DNA of 64,000 bases from Tubulanus polymorphus (Eukaryota > Nemertea > Palaeonemertea > Tubulaniformes > Tubulanidae): contig NC_134028.1 in the NCBI RefSeq assembly GCF_964204645.1, positions 13,319,263 to 13,383,262 on the forward strand, read 5' to 3'. The position numbers and the translations under genes were made by a program. Below, piece by piece: positions 44,667-59,089 of this stretch; positions within the stretch are counted from its first letter, which is position 1; the number at the start of each line of letters is the position of its first letter. The notes under the pieces were generated by a model, which made no database searches, was not told the origin of the DNA, and saw nothing but the letters and a program-made list of their open reading frames with translations.

Positions 44667-45179
44667 GACCTTTAACTTGATTCTTACACAACATTAGATA
44701 ATTCTATCATATTCAGCAATGAACTTCACTTACCTAAGAAGTCAAAATGGCGTGTACTCCTCATGCAATTCACAGGGACTTGACACAAAAGGATTTTGAC
44801 CCCATTATCCTAGGTACTATATAAAACTGGTTGTTTGGGGAATACCCCAGCTGCTGAGGGTATTCCCTGGTATCCCCTCAACAACCAATCAGAGCGCAGC
44901 TTTCTCACAATGACGTCACAAGCGCGATCACGGCCTACCCGGTTGAAGAGCGGTGATTAGCTGAAAGAGCCCAAGTGATCTCCGCAGAATGAAGGTATTA
45001 ATTTTTCGTATGGAACATATATTTGCGAAAGTGTACGGTACCAAAGATGAGTTTACGTGCACGGCATTTTGTGAACAAGCTATTTCTGAAAAGGTCTCCG
45101 TTGACATACAACAAAGTCAACTAGAGGTCCAGGGACACCATGCCCAACTGAAAAGTGGTTTCAAATGCTCAATCTAACA
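44667..45179. other. Unannotated DNA
   Basis: No gene recognised. A short inverted repeat GGGGAATACCCC...GGGTATTCCC lies at about 44835-44870. Confidence 0.4.
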
Positions 45180-45640
45180 ATTTCATTATTCAATGCCCCC
45201 TGCAACAAAAACCAATGACCTTGAAACTCACCATAATCACAGAACATGTCATGTTTTTTTCCGGAAAAATGGACCAGCTTTCCAGAATATTTTCCAAAAA
45301 GAAATGTTTTTCTAGGTAATTCATTTATCAACCACATATGAAGAGATACAGAATCTCGCGAAGTGGAGCCACGGACTATTATGAGCAGCAGTAGATCAAT
45401 AGTGATGGGCCCTTGGGGGATACAAATACCTTCGAAAAATCAAGTTAATTGATCAAAGCATCATCAAAATTTCCCAAAAAAGTGCTGATTTTGTTGAACA
45501 TCAAAGGCTGCCAGTCAGCCATCTGAGCTGAAGATTTGAAACCATTTGGGCTGAAGATGTGTCTAGGGTAGATACATGTGTAACCCAAATATCAAGACAT
45601 TACATTGAAGCGTCTTCAAAACTTCCCAAAATAACTGGAT
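45180..45640 (-). repeat. Diverged relative of the HINE repeat
   Basis: Blocks such as AAAAACCAATGA, GGGCCCTTGGGGGATACAAA, AAAGTGCTGATTTTG and GATGTGTCTAGGGTAGATAC occur in the same order as in HINE copies 1-3, with many differences. This is an older copy or a sister family, and it lies about 230 bp from HINE copy 3. Confidence 0.7.
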
Positions 45641-45867
45641 TCCGTCTACGGACGAAAAGTGAACACAATAGCCCGCTGGGACTAAAGTCCCAAGTGGCCT
45701 AAAAAGCACCTCAGTAATTAAGGAGAGTTCATTTGAGATGTAGACCTACATTTAATATATAAGTCACAATTTATTTACATATATAATGTCAAATTTACTT
45801 ACATTCTCATTTCTTCATAGTTAGTACAAAGTTAGTACCAAATTACAACACAAGGTATGAGTCTAGA

Positions 45868-47785
45868 CAAGAGCCCCAAGGGGCACAATGGCCAGCCTGT
45901 CAGATTTGCTTTTTATAAATGATGTAATCTGTGGGTTATATTTATCAATATACACTCCCTGCTCAATATCATTTACATAGTAAAATCATGTGTTTACACA
46001 GACAGTAGGAACGAATGTAATATAGAAATACTAAGTTATTGTATTGTTCAACGCCCCCTGGTGGCCATAAAAAAACCAATGAGCTTGAAACTCACCTCGA
46101 TCATAGAACATGTCATGAGCTACAACTTTCCAATTGATTATAGTAGCAAAATATACTTAAGTATCAATTATGATGTGGAAAAACTTTTTTTCCACCTACG
46201 AATGAGTACTGATGACCCCAAGATGGCCGCCAAGTGCGTCATAATTGCCTGGTCAAAAATACCCTCTCGGATATAAAAGATCCCTTTCCAAAGAATACCC
46301 ATAACAAATTGCAATGAAACATGGCGCACCATTAGAAAGCTACAGTACTCAGAATTCAGGCCAAAATTGACATTTTTGGGAACAAAAAAGGTCACAGTAC
46401 GGCCATCTTGAGTCCGATCGACTCAATTTTTCTCATGCCGATGCCCTCGGGGGATACAAATATATACGAATGATCAAGGTATTAAACATTTTTTTGCAAA
46501 ATAAAATTTGATTGAATTTGCAATTCGGGCACATGGCTAATTAGCATATCAAGGTCATACACCCGATTTGGTAAAACCTTTTTTTCGCGAAACTTGCGCA
46601 ATTGTCAAGGATGAATTTTCTGGAGAGCAAATAAAAATTCCTCCCAAACACCAAATCAACTAAAGATTTCATAGAAATCGATCTTGAAATACAATTTTAA
46701 ATCTTAAAATAAAACCCGGAAGTAAAACAGTAGACGATACCGCGGATTCACGTGAACACCTGATTTCTGTAAACGAAATGTTGGTTGTGACAAAATTGTT
46801 CAGACGGTTTTAGGTGGTAATAAGTACGGAAACGTAACGACCATGGTCGACTTATTCGATGAAATCAGGCCTATGTGATATCCAAATTTTGACTTTTTTA
46901 TTCTCCAGACCTCCCTGATATAGAAATAAAAAATTTTGGTGGTACGAAAGTGCAATCACAGCGCCGACGGGGACAGAGATCGGCGGATTGAAAATTGAGG
47001 TGGACGAACACGAAGAAGTAGGCTATTGCGCTACTTGAATCACGAAAACTCCTGGCGCGGCCCCGACGCTTTTCGTTGATTAAGTAATACAAATATCATG
47101 CAATGGGTTTTCACAATCTACCGCTGGTATTTACCGGATTTCAATATCACTCCAAAATTCAAAGAAACCTCGAAATATCGAACCGGAACACTTCCGGTAG
47201 ATATCCGCGGCTGCCCAACCGTTAAACTTATTTGTTTCAATAGATATTGATAGGATCCATCATCTTCACCCGTCAAGGATTCGAACCCACTAAGCTAAAG
47301 CCATGCAAGAATCGGGTCGGGCCAATCACAGCGCTTGTAACAAACCACATTAGGCTTCTGTGGAATTTCCCAGTAAATGGGCCAATCAGCGAACACGTAG
47401 CGAACGCGGAAGTATTGTCGCGTGTTGATACATGACGTCACGCGCAAAAGCGCCAGTAATGAAAACGCGATAATCGCGATAATTCACGTGAACAGCTGCT
47501 GATATTTTCAGATAAACCAATCACAGGGAAGACACAACTTCCTGATTGGCTGATAAAAATTGAAATTTTCCCGATTTAACTTTCGTGAAAAATGCAGAAA
47601 ACATTTTTATGAGACCCTATTTCAAAATTCTGCTCGCTACGATTCCGAGAATGGATTACGCTTAAATACGTGATTTGTTCGAATATGCCCTCACTTGGCA
47701 AGCAAAAGAGCCTTTTGTGTGGAAACCATGTCATTTAAATTCGCTCCATTTGTATAGTAATAGGCTCAGCCTACGGCTGGCCTAA
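45868..47785 (-). mobile_element. Helentron-like element (HINE), copy 3
   Basis: 1,918 bp, same ends as copies 1 and 2, flanked by A|A. By eye it is very similar to copy 1, with a deletion equivalent to about 8165-8480 that removes the LINE tail. It also carries extra sequence near 47345-47385 that copy 1 lacks. It sits in non-Polinton DNA, so the repeat does not depend on Polintons. Confidence 0.78.
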
Positions 47786-50700
47786 AAATCACGATATCTG
47801 CCGGTGCTAGGTAACTACACGTAGGGTGTACCAAAATAATTTCCCTTTTTTCATCAGGTAAATCATATTGGTTATGCTTTGATTCTGACAAAAAATATAT
47901 GTATGAATTAAAGCTCAGGCAAGGGAGTTCTTGTTTCCATAATCATTTCTTTACTGTAACAATGCGGGTAGCTTTGATTGGTATGGTGTAGCCTAATTGG
48001 CCCTTATTTCATTGAGGACAACAAATGACACGCGGTTACTGCCACAAACTACTGCCTCATGATTCAAAAATCTTCCTCACCTGCGTACTCATGCCCAAAG
48101 AAGAAAGAACATGATTTGGATGAGGACTCAATGGTACCAGCAGGATGGAGCTACAGCTCACACAGCCAGAGAAACAAGAAAAACATCACATCTCTGCTAT
48201 CATGTTCTCTTTATAAGGATATGGATTGGCCCACTTATTCTCTTACCCATGACTTTTTATCATAGGGGTACCTGAAAGAATTTTGGCCCCAAGCACATGA
48301 AGAATAATACTGCTTGCAGAGAGATGCAGAACATTTTGCCAGAAACATTCCCTGAAGTGATGGGGAACTTGATTGGTCATATACATACTTTAATAGAACA
48401 ACTTGGAGCCTACATGGGGTTTGTACAGGAATGGGTAAATCCCTGTACAAGACAATTAATAAATAACTATGGAAACAAAAACCATCCCTTGTTTTAAATT
48501 CATGTATATGGTTTTGTCAGAATCGAATCATAACAGTGTTTCTTGGATGAAAATAGGGACATTTTTGAGACACGCTGTTCATGCATGTACACCAAGTATA
48601 TATATTCCGTACTGTTCTAGGTTTTTCAGAAAATATGATTCACTTGCTTTTTGTAATTTCTAGATAATTAGCATGCTGCCACGCCATGAAACATAATTAT
48701 GTGAATGCGTAGCTGGACTTCAATAGATTTGCAAATTTGCAATTTTAACTAATGATTGAACAGGCTGTTTCAAAATGGCCGCTGTTGTATCTACAGAAAT
48801 TTATTCTCACTTTATTGGCGATGTATGCACGGAATAAGATTGTCAAATGAGGTGTTATAGATATCAAACAAACAATAAAGCTGCTCTGGACAATGAAATG
48901 ACAGGCAAGTTACTCGGGAGTAAAATCTACTCTCGGATATTTCATTGAACTAGTCACCTACTAGAGGAAATCATGTGGTCCATCATAGAAGTACGCAATA
49001 GGGGTTAAAAAATGTACAGGGAAGCATACATGGGGAGGGGGGGGGGTCGAAAATACCTGGCAGCCGGCCCCTAACGACGAAATCTTGGTGCAGTGCGTAA
49101 GCATTATCATTTTTGATGCTACACATGGTAATGGGTTCAACCCATAGCTCACTAGCACATGGCAGAACAATCAATACTGTGTTCTACATGTATGTTCTCG
49201 ATAATGACGTCACTGGGAAAGCCAGTCAGTTCCAAAAGAGTAGTTACACGAAGTAATGCATGGTCGAGAGATATTGTTTTCGATAATTAAAATGGTCAAT
49301 ATCTAAGGAAATAACACTGTTTGCGTAAAAGTAACGCCAAAAATCTGTAATTCTTTCAAATGACAAAGTAAAAATAGATGACAATTCAAACTATTCAATT
49401 TCGCTCCATGAAACATACATACCCTCTAAGCAGTGTGATTAGTACGCACAATAGGGAGCATTAATTGATTACCCAGTACTGGAAAGCGATAAAGCAACAT
49501 TACTAATAGCACTGAACGGTTGATGGTGCGAATAATACTAGTTGCTACCGCTACTACCACACTGACGATGCTTTAGAGTTTTTTTTAACCTAAAAACGAC
49601 CTTCCCATTCCTGACTGTGGTTTGTGAAAATACCAGATCGTGAAACTAAAACTATCTGAATCCATAAACAAAGGCATATTTCTTTGGCCTAAGACATTTG
49701 AAAAGACAAATCAAAGCCAGGACTCTAGAGACATTGCAATATGTACTAGTTCCGATACTAAATTCGATAGCCTACTCTCAATATGTTTGTATCAAAATAC
49801 AAATTATTAGCGAACTGCACGTTTACCGCACCTAGTTGAATCAAATGCTCGCTATTTGGTTTTCCAATTGAGGCTTCCCCATTAAGCACCAAAATTTCCC
49901 GTATATCCCCAAACAGCCAATCGTATTGGCTCAGACGAGGCCCCAATCAAGGGGTCATTGGAATTTTTTACACCAAAAACAGTTTTTTGAGAAGTTTCAT
50001 CAAAGCCGACCATGTCATCGATGGAGGTTTCATATGTCTTAAATCGCATCAATTATACATTTTTCACACCGAATACCAATGAAACAAATGTTCGCATAAA
50101 AAAAAACTTACCCCAAAATTATATAATTGGCTCAATGCCAACTCCACTGTTGCCAACAGAGGAAAACCAAAATGAATGATACTTTGGTGGTGTAATAAAC
50201 CTATGAAGGGTCTGTGACAATCAACCCCTGGCAAGTGAAGATGGCGCAATCCTTGCTAATGATAGCATCATGGAGTTCATCTGAGATGAGATCATTGCTT
50301 CTCAATTAGTGGGCAGGTGGACTTATTCAGCTAAACAAAATCCTTTTGTCTATGAACCCTACTTGAACTCTCAAAAAATTGTTAGTTAGAGAAGACTTTC
50401 ATCCTGTTTTTCTGGGTCATAATCTTCAACATTTTGGAATAGCCCTGTGTATAAGCCTATCAGGAAATGTAAAATTCTTTTGGGGAATAGTCACCAAGGT
50501 TGATTTTTAAAGATGTACTGTTTCGGGAAAATTGCCCACAACAACAGGGTACATGGAGTGTACCAGATTTGGTTTTTTGATAGAAACCAGTTTTTTTCCA
50601 AATGTAATCCTTGGTACACTTTGTCGCAAGATTGCTGATCAACTGGCTGAAATAATTGAGTTAATAATAGATCCAGAATGCAGCACAAGGATGATATGCT

Positions 50701-51657
50701 TCTTTTGCAATTTTTTCGGTGCCCTTTTGAATAATAGCGATTTTACCGCCTGTTACAAAAGAGCAGCAGTCAGTTGCCCAAGAGTTGGGCTGGCACATCT
50801 ACATCCATCTTATTGTCACACAAGTGCTACAGCGAGTCTGCCCCTGTATCTGCCCCTGGCTGAGAGGACCTAAGCGTTACATTGCGAGGTGTATCAGTGT
50901 GTATTTGAGTGTTTTAGAGAATAGATATTAATGGACAATGGAGTAACTACAATGATGTTATATCAATCAACTCGGTCAAAGCGTAAATTGTGTAGCTACA
51001 AGGCTTAAAGGGCCAATGCCATCAAAATTGTACTTTCCGCGATTTCTTAACCAAAAGAAACTTCAGTATATATATAACGACCTAAGATGTGACATATCGA
51101 AAAAAGGAGCACAAATTAGCCGTAATAGTTAGCTGAATAGTCGTCTATTTATCCTTCACTCTGTGCGTATAGTTCATATTCAACCTGCGGGTGGCGCTAT
51201 TTATGATGTTAACTATGACAATCAACACAAGCACGTGTGCACGCTCTTACGCTTAGCCTATGTATAATCAATAGAATAAACACCATTTGTTCACCGTATT
51301 CACTGACCTACAGCGCTACTCACTTATATACGATTATCATGTCATATACAATGGTAGCAACACTATACAATGGTAAGAGTTTATTAATTCAAATCACTCC
51401 CAAAACAATAAAATAACGCAAGAATTGTCTAGTGAAATAATGACTGGAAGCCGCGAGCATTTGTCAGAGATGACGTCAGAAACACGCACCTGCTAAGATA
51501 AATAATAACAGTGAGCACGTGCTGAAATTGCCGAAAAGTCATATATCTCAGTAATGGCTGAACTAAAATTCAAACCAATTCCACATTTGATATTTGTGAA
51601 TACGTCACATTTGACAATGAATTTTACACAATATTCTATTTTGATGGCATATGCTCT
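47786..51657. other. Unannotated DNA
   Basis: No gene, RNA or repeat with defined ends recognised. Open frames up to 113 codons (e.g. 50532-50873) show no motif. Confidence 0.4.
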
Positions 51658-51661
51658 TTAA

Positions 51662-52648
51662 CACATTCAGTACGCAAGCCATTCCGGGAAGCCAGTTAAA
51701 CATGCCCAGAATATACGCACCCCATTCTCCGAAGGGGTCACTTAACGTTAAATTATTATGTCGGGACTCAAACCTTTTGCAATTGAACGCTTCCTGGTGG
51801 TAGTAAACATCTACCAGGTGGTGCTCTGGTAGATTTTATAAAATTTAAAAGTTTAATGAACTTTCGCAAGTTCTGTGGTGAAACAAAAGGAAAATGGCAT
51901 CCAAATGGCGACTAAAAGTCAGTGAAGCGTAAAGATGATATTCAATTGAATTCCGACGGCGAGAATATCTCTGTTATGGACTAAGGAGAGGGAAAATCTG
52001 TTTATGAAGGTATTGATGTATACACATAGCAATAATTCTTTGATTCAATAGGTCAAGGCAGGGGGTACCTTAGGCCTAGTGACCTAGATACATATATGAT
52101 AAGCAATAACGATTTCATTTGAAGTAAATAACGCAAAAATTGTTTCTCAATCTTTTCATAGACTGATTCTGAAGAAGCAGAGAATAGAATGGCAAATTTT
52201 ATCATCATCTGTGCAGTCTGAGGTGCTCAGGGGTCACTCGGATGAAACATAACCCCACCAATACGATATCACTCGCGGTCGAGTTCTTTATGTCCATACC
52301 ATATTCCTATGAAATGTTTCGTTCAAAAAAAGTTCTTTTGTCATCATATCATAGAAAAGAAGTGTAGTTATCTATTTCTGTATGGAATATGGCTCTATCA
52401 TGAGGATTATTTTTTTCAGGCTTCAGAAATTTTCCATGGTAATTTCGAATCCAAGATGGCTGACATTGGTCATATGACCAATATGTGATATTCTAAAATG
52501 TAGCCCTGATTCATATCTCAAAATTTGGTGTATAGTTGTTTATTTAGGTTGAGTAGTTTCTGAGTAATGCTAAGTTAACTGGAGACACTAGTTTCATCCG
52601 AAAATCATCTCAGTATTATACCGTATAAAATGGCCAGTGCTGAAAGGG
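51662..52648. mobile_element. Possible old TTAA-flanked MITE
   Basis: TTAA at 51658-51661 and 52649-52652 flank a segment whose ends (CACATTCAG... and ...CTGAAAGGG) are weakly inverse to one another. The right end resembles the MITE at 59969-60246. The left end is poor, so this is tentative. Confidence 0.3.
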
Positions 52649-52652
52649 TTAA

Positions 52653-53939
<1,287 letters not shown>

Positions 53940-55110
53940 TGTAACCGGCTGGTTGGGGAACTAGCATTTACACCAGCAGTACAGGTTCCATCCATCAGGA
54001 ACAACAAGGCATTTAAACCTTATATGTACAATCTTAATAGTCTAGGACCTAACCGTTGTTCCCCGGGCAAAAGTGCTCATCTAAGGTTAATTTTCATCCC
54101 TCATTTTGAGGGATGAGGCTTTGAGCGTTTATTTCACCCCTTAAAACACCATCAACTTACCTCAAACTGACTGTTCTGTAATCAGACTGAAGTTAACTAT
54201 TGTTTGTGCATAAATTTGTAATCATAAGTAGCTTTTGACGATCGAAGTAGCTCAAAACTTTTGACTTGTCGCCTCAAAAAATAGTTGAAGTGAAGCAACA
54301 TATCAAATATGGCGGCTTTTTGTGGCGCATGAGGGGAGTGTAAATTATGGATTTAGACTTGAACTTGGACTGACATTGATGCCAATGTAGATATTATTCT
54401 TGTTTCAAATTCCTAAGGTTAAACGTGACCAAAATTTTAGAGAGACATATTGAATTAGCACATTTTATTAATTTAGTTCGTATTGGAAATTCTGATTGTG
54501 GCAATCAATTCAATTCAAATCAATTAATTCTCCGATTCGCGATTTAAATCATCAAAAATATTATTATGAAACACGTTTTTAAAGTCAACAAAGTAACAAA
54601 TTAATTTATTTTAGTACAAAGGTTTGATTTGACACTGAAATCAGTTGTTGCATTGCAATTAACAAGAGTTAACCTCTATATGATACTTTAGCGTCAGACA
54701 TTGTAGGGAACCGTAACAGAAACTGGTATTCAGATTACAATCTTCAATGCATTCCGGAATGAGAATGATTTTCCTAGTTTTACATAATCTTGATATACAG
54801 AATCATGAGTATGATGTGAGAACTAGGTGTCAGACAAGTTGTAGACATCAAGACTCACAAACTTACACCTAGTGTCATGTTTGAGACACATAAATTAATT
54901 AACGATGAGCACTGACTAGAGCTAAATACTATGAATACATATAGAGCAGCATGTTGATTAGGATAAGGCACATATTTGTACTATATTTATAAGTTACATC
55001 ACATTATCATATTTATCATCATTATTATTATTATTTATTTCATCTAGAATGATATATGAAGTATTATATTTCGATACTAAATGTACGAATTAACAAATGT
55101 CAGGGTGACA
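53940..55110 (+). mobile_element. Solo-LTR-like repeat, copy B (interrupted)
   Basis: TGTAACCGG ... GGGTGACA ends and internal blocks as in copy A (33279-33784). It is split by a 701-bp insertion at 54036-54736. No matching flanking duplication. Confidence 0.55.
54036..54736. mobile_element. Insertion with 8-bp target duplication (hAT-like?)
   Basis: ACAATCTT occurs at 54028-54035 and again at 54737-54744, where copy A has it once. An 8-bp duplication is the hAT-superfamily length. Terminal inverted repeats are not convincing and there is no coding sequence, so the class is inferred from the duplication only. Confidence 0.5.
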
Positions 55111-57503
55111 GATGCCTTCTCTTGTCCAATTAAATTTGGTCCTCCAAATTTGCACTGATACTGGGTTGGTTAACTTCATCCACCACGAAAACGGGAAATA
55201 TTGAGTTGCATGGCGCGAAAAATTCTAGACACTTAGTAGTAACGGCTGGATTCTCGGTCAGTCACATGTTTAGATTATATATGTGCGCTGTGACGATATG
55301 AAAACTGTAATTTCGAACGAGGAAAGGATCCCGGCAGAGGATCCCCGGCATTGAATTTTGATGATATTTGAATTCTGTCTGATTCTGTGACGAAGTTGTG
55401 TAGTTATAGCGTCCGAAGTCCAGTTGGTGATTATAAGTAGTCTGTTGATGACTTACTGGAATAGCATAGTGACATAATCGTATGATAATGGTAATATGTA
55501 ACAACTGACTTCAGACCAGTGTCCAGCTAAAGACACAACACAAATACAGTTAACCATGGCAACCAAAATAAAAAATTTTGGTTTTGAAACGAGTTGATAC
55601 AGCCCTAGTGGCTAACGGTCCACCCAAATTTCTTTTTTCATGTGCAGAGATGGCATGATTTATACCCTATAGCTGTTCGAGACTTTTTACATAATCACTT
55701 ATTTCAAACCAATCTCAATTCAGTGCCCTTATTAGCACATTATTCTGAAAGTGGCAACTATAGTTTGTCTTGTAGGGCATGGGCCATAACGCCCGACGAT
55801 TTCCTGTCAAAATAGCCTCTTTAATAGCCATATCTAAACTAATCTAAATTTTTTCCTCAGTTGTATAATCACGCTTAGTTTTCGATTGAGTGGAACAATA
55901 CAAACTATTTAAATTATGAGTATGTGATGAACTTTAACAACTAGATATCCGATTATCAAATTCCTTTAAGCTTTTTCCTTTAACGTTTTTGCTCGCGAAA
56001 AACGTTTTTCTGTTCGGCGTTTTGTGTTTTGCCTTCCGCGCACATGGCATAGCAAACAAGAAATGAAATACTTAATATGGACTTTCCTAAGTTTACATGA
56101 GTGTAATGTTTAATCAGCATCAAAATTAAACATTGGTACTCTTAAAGATTTAAGAACAAATGAAAATGACTGATAACTTATGGATTGAATTCAAATGATG
56201 GGAGAAAATTGACTTGTTACAGACTGAAAAATAAGGACGGAAAATATCAAGAAAAAAATGTATTTTCTCAAATAGTGAATGGAAACGCATACCTATATTC
56301 GTCATTTCAGAGAATCCGTGCTCCAAGTAATCGAAAAGCCTAAGTGGTCCCACTTGATTGAATTAAGAAGTTTTCATGAAAATCTGCCTATTGATACAAT
56401 CTCCATCACACACAACTGCATAACGATTCATCATGGATATACATGGTAGCGGGTTTCCCCACTGACTCAAATAGACACTCCCCACGTTCATGGTGTGACA
56501 ATTTCATTTATTTCATTCACTGTGTACGAAGTTTGTTAATGTTAGACAATTTATTTTCGTAAATTGAACAATTTCTGAAATTCAATTCTCCCTTTCCCAA
56601 TTTTACTGTCCTTCTATAAAATTCACTGCTTTTCATTGCCGGCTGCGACACACTATGGCAGTTGAATCATTTGCAGTTTCCAAGAAAACTTTAACTAGGC
56701 CACGCGCGAGGCACACTTTTCATATACATGCACAGATCAATACACCACACTGCAGCGAGTATATGTGTCTAGCACATGTGTGAAGCATGAATATACGTAG
56801 AAGGGCATGTGTTCATTCGAAATGAAATGTAGTTCCAACAAAAAATAAATAACTAAATTAATAAATGAGAAATGGATTCCGATGATATTCATTGGGTAAG
56901 AGCTTTTATTACTGCATTGAATGTTTTGAAGGTTCCGAAGAAAAACTAAGCCTAGTTTTTAAGTTATTTTGTAACAAAGCAAGAAAGTTTCATAAGCGAT
57001 AACAAAATGGACTTCGCTAAAGTGAAAGTCCATAAAACATCGAAAACGTTTTATCCACGAGGATAAAACGTTTTTTTTTTCGGAGCCGTGTGCGTAGGGC
57101 TTATCTATATACTTTATCAGCCCGACGATTATCTCTCATTATATTGTTATATCATACACGACTGTTTTCAACGCGAACGCTCCACTGTGCCGCAGTTAAC
57201 AAACTAATACAAATAATCAGGCTCCAAAATGGATCGCTAATGCGACCGTTAATAAAATGACTTCAATTAATGATGATAAAACAAGTAGTCCAGTCGTGTA
57301 AATATCTGACTCATCTCGATGCTATCAGTAAATCAGCCGTGTGGCGAACACGGAAGTAAATTTCCGCCTTTTGAAACCATATTTTTGTCAGTTTTCTTGA
57401 TGCAACTTTACCTTATGCATGGGATATAAAAACTAGATGAATCATTGAACACATCGCACACAATAAACAGTTATCATATGCCTTGAATATCAGTATTCGC
57501 GCT
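55111..57503. other. Unannotated DNA
   Basis: No gene recognised. A perfect 14-bp-stem hairpin (AAAACGTTTTATCC, loop ACGA) lies at about 57043-57074. Confidence 0.4.
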
Positions 57504-57514
57504 AGAAATGATGA

Positions 57515-57834
57515 TCACGATAGGTAGAACACAATATCCGTGTTGACGCGATGAGGAGAGAATCCCACAATGATAATAAAAAGTCCGAAAATGAATCATT
57601 TAATCTATTTTAGCGTGTAACTGTTTCTACGTTAATTTTCCTTTAGTTTGTATCATCTCTGATTACTTGAATTAGTCTCTTTGTCTCTGGATTGTATATA
57701 TATCTCATAATTTCTGTAGTATCTCATTATTCCTGAAGATGACTATTAGGATATAGTCGAAACGTTGAAATAAACTACTATCTCGAAGTTTCATTTTCGG
57801 ACTTTTTATTATCATTGTGGGATTCTCTCCTCAT
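57515..57834 (+). mobile_element. Short Penelope-like remnant with hammerhead-like motif
   Basis: Flanked by an 11-bp direct repeat AGAAATGATGA (57504-57514 and 57835-57845). A perfect 44-bp inverted repeat occupies 57551-57594 and 57791-57834. Between them, CTGAAGA (57733-57739), a GACTAT/ATAGTC stem and GAAAC (57759-57763) match the CUGANGA...GAAA core of hammerhead ribozymes. Such motifs sit in the pseudo-LTRs of Penelope-like elements, which also often carry inverted partial copies and variable target duplications. No reverse transcriptase is present. Confidence 0.5.
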
Positions 57835-58072
57835 AGAAATGATGAATATCAACCTATTCAATCGTGCCGCCATTTTGTTTGTGAAATAACGCGCACCAAC
57901 TGATCCACCTTGTTCAAAGTTATGACGTCATGATGGAAGTCAGAACCGGGTCACACAGGTCATTTTCACATGTGTTATTGTGGACAGTTAAAGATACTGC
58001 ATAAAAAAAAACTGGCTCAAATAAATCAAATTTTTTGGTAAATTTCTCAAAAAATATGAAACCCAGGGCTTT

Positions 58073-58614
58073 CAACTTTGCGCACCATAAAGAAAAACAG
58101 ATTACGAAATATATTTTTGCTTAATCCGTTCAATTCGCCCATTAGTAGTGAAATTACAAGCTAATGAACTTGCTTATGAGTGTGCTAAAAATAGCTTCGA
58201 GTATAGTGTATTAGCATACGAATGATTATCGATCGGCCAGACCGTTGACATGGCTCGCCAACACATGCTAAAAATGAAGAGTTAGCTATGAAGCGTCTGA
58301 TCACGTTGAAAACAAAGCTCACGAGCAATAGCAAATTCTATGAACAGTGTAAATCGTTCATCAATGAAACCTTACGTGCCGGGTATGCAAGAATCGTGCC
58401 AGATACGCAAGAGAGTGGTGGCCCTCATGTGTGGTATCTACCACATCATGCTGTTTTTCTACCTCAAAAACCAGTTAAGATTCGATTTGTATTCGATGCA
58501 TCGGCTAAATACATGGCAATGTCTCTAAACTACATGCTACTTTAAGGGCGGGTATGACTAACTGTTTACTTGGCATTCTTGTTTAAAAAAGAAATTCAAT
58601 TTGTTTTCCGTTTG
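58073..58614 (+). mobile_element. BEL/Pao pol fragment, tandem unit A
   Basis: A 542-bp unit repeated directly at 58615. It holds a piece of BEL/Pao polymerase upstream of and into the reverse transcriptase. Confidence 0.75.
58288..58545 (+). pseudogene. BEL/Pao reverse transcriptase N-terminal fragment A
   Basis: The translation has KFYEQCKSFINETLRAGYAR, then VWYLPHHAVFLPQKPVKIRF, then FDASAKYMAMSLN. The YLPHH and VFDASAK blocks are diagnostic of the start of BEL/Pao reverse transcriptases. The frame ends just before the expected continuation of RT. No gag or protease is present nearby. Confidence 0.85.
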
Positions 58615-58830
58615 CAACTTTGCGCACCATAAAGAAAAACCAATGACAAAATATATTTTTGCTCAATCCGTTCAATTCGCCGATTAGTAGTGAAATTACA
58701 AGCTAATGGACTTGCGTTTGAGTGTGCTAAAAATAGCTTCGAGCATAGTGTATTAGCATACGAATGATTATCTATCGGCCAGACCGTTGACATAGGCTCG
58801 CCAACACAAGCCGAAAATGAAGAGTTAGCT

Positions 58831-59085
58831 ATGAAGCGTGTGATCATGTTGAAAACAAAGCTCACGAGGAATAGCAAATTCTATGAACAGTGTAAATCGT
58901 TCATCAATGAAACCTTACGTGCCGCATATGCAGGAATCGTGCCAGATACCCAAGAGAGTGGTGGCCCTCGTGTGTGGTATCTACCACATCATGCTGTTTT
59001 TTACCCTCAAAAAACCAGTTAAGATTCGATTTGTTTTCAATGCATCGGCTAAATACATGGCAATGTCTCTAAACGACGTGCTAAT
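58831..59085 (+). pseudogene. BEL/Pao reverse transcriptase N-terminal fragment B
   Basis: Homologous to 58288-58545, with VWYLPHHAVFYPQK; one extra A near 59012 shifts the frame before the FNASAKYMAMSLND block. Confidence 0.82.
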
Positions 59086-59089
59086 TTAA

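Noticed and set aside
34087-44672. One composite element with matching target duplication across copies 2 and 3a
   Set aside because: The flanks are ACATGA on the left and GACCTT on the right; they do not match, so the two ends come from different insertions.
50532-50873. 113-codon open frame
   Set aside because: No domain, no repeat support and no splice context; it is compatible with chance.
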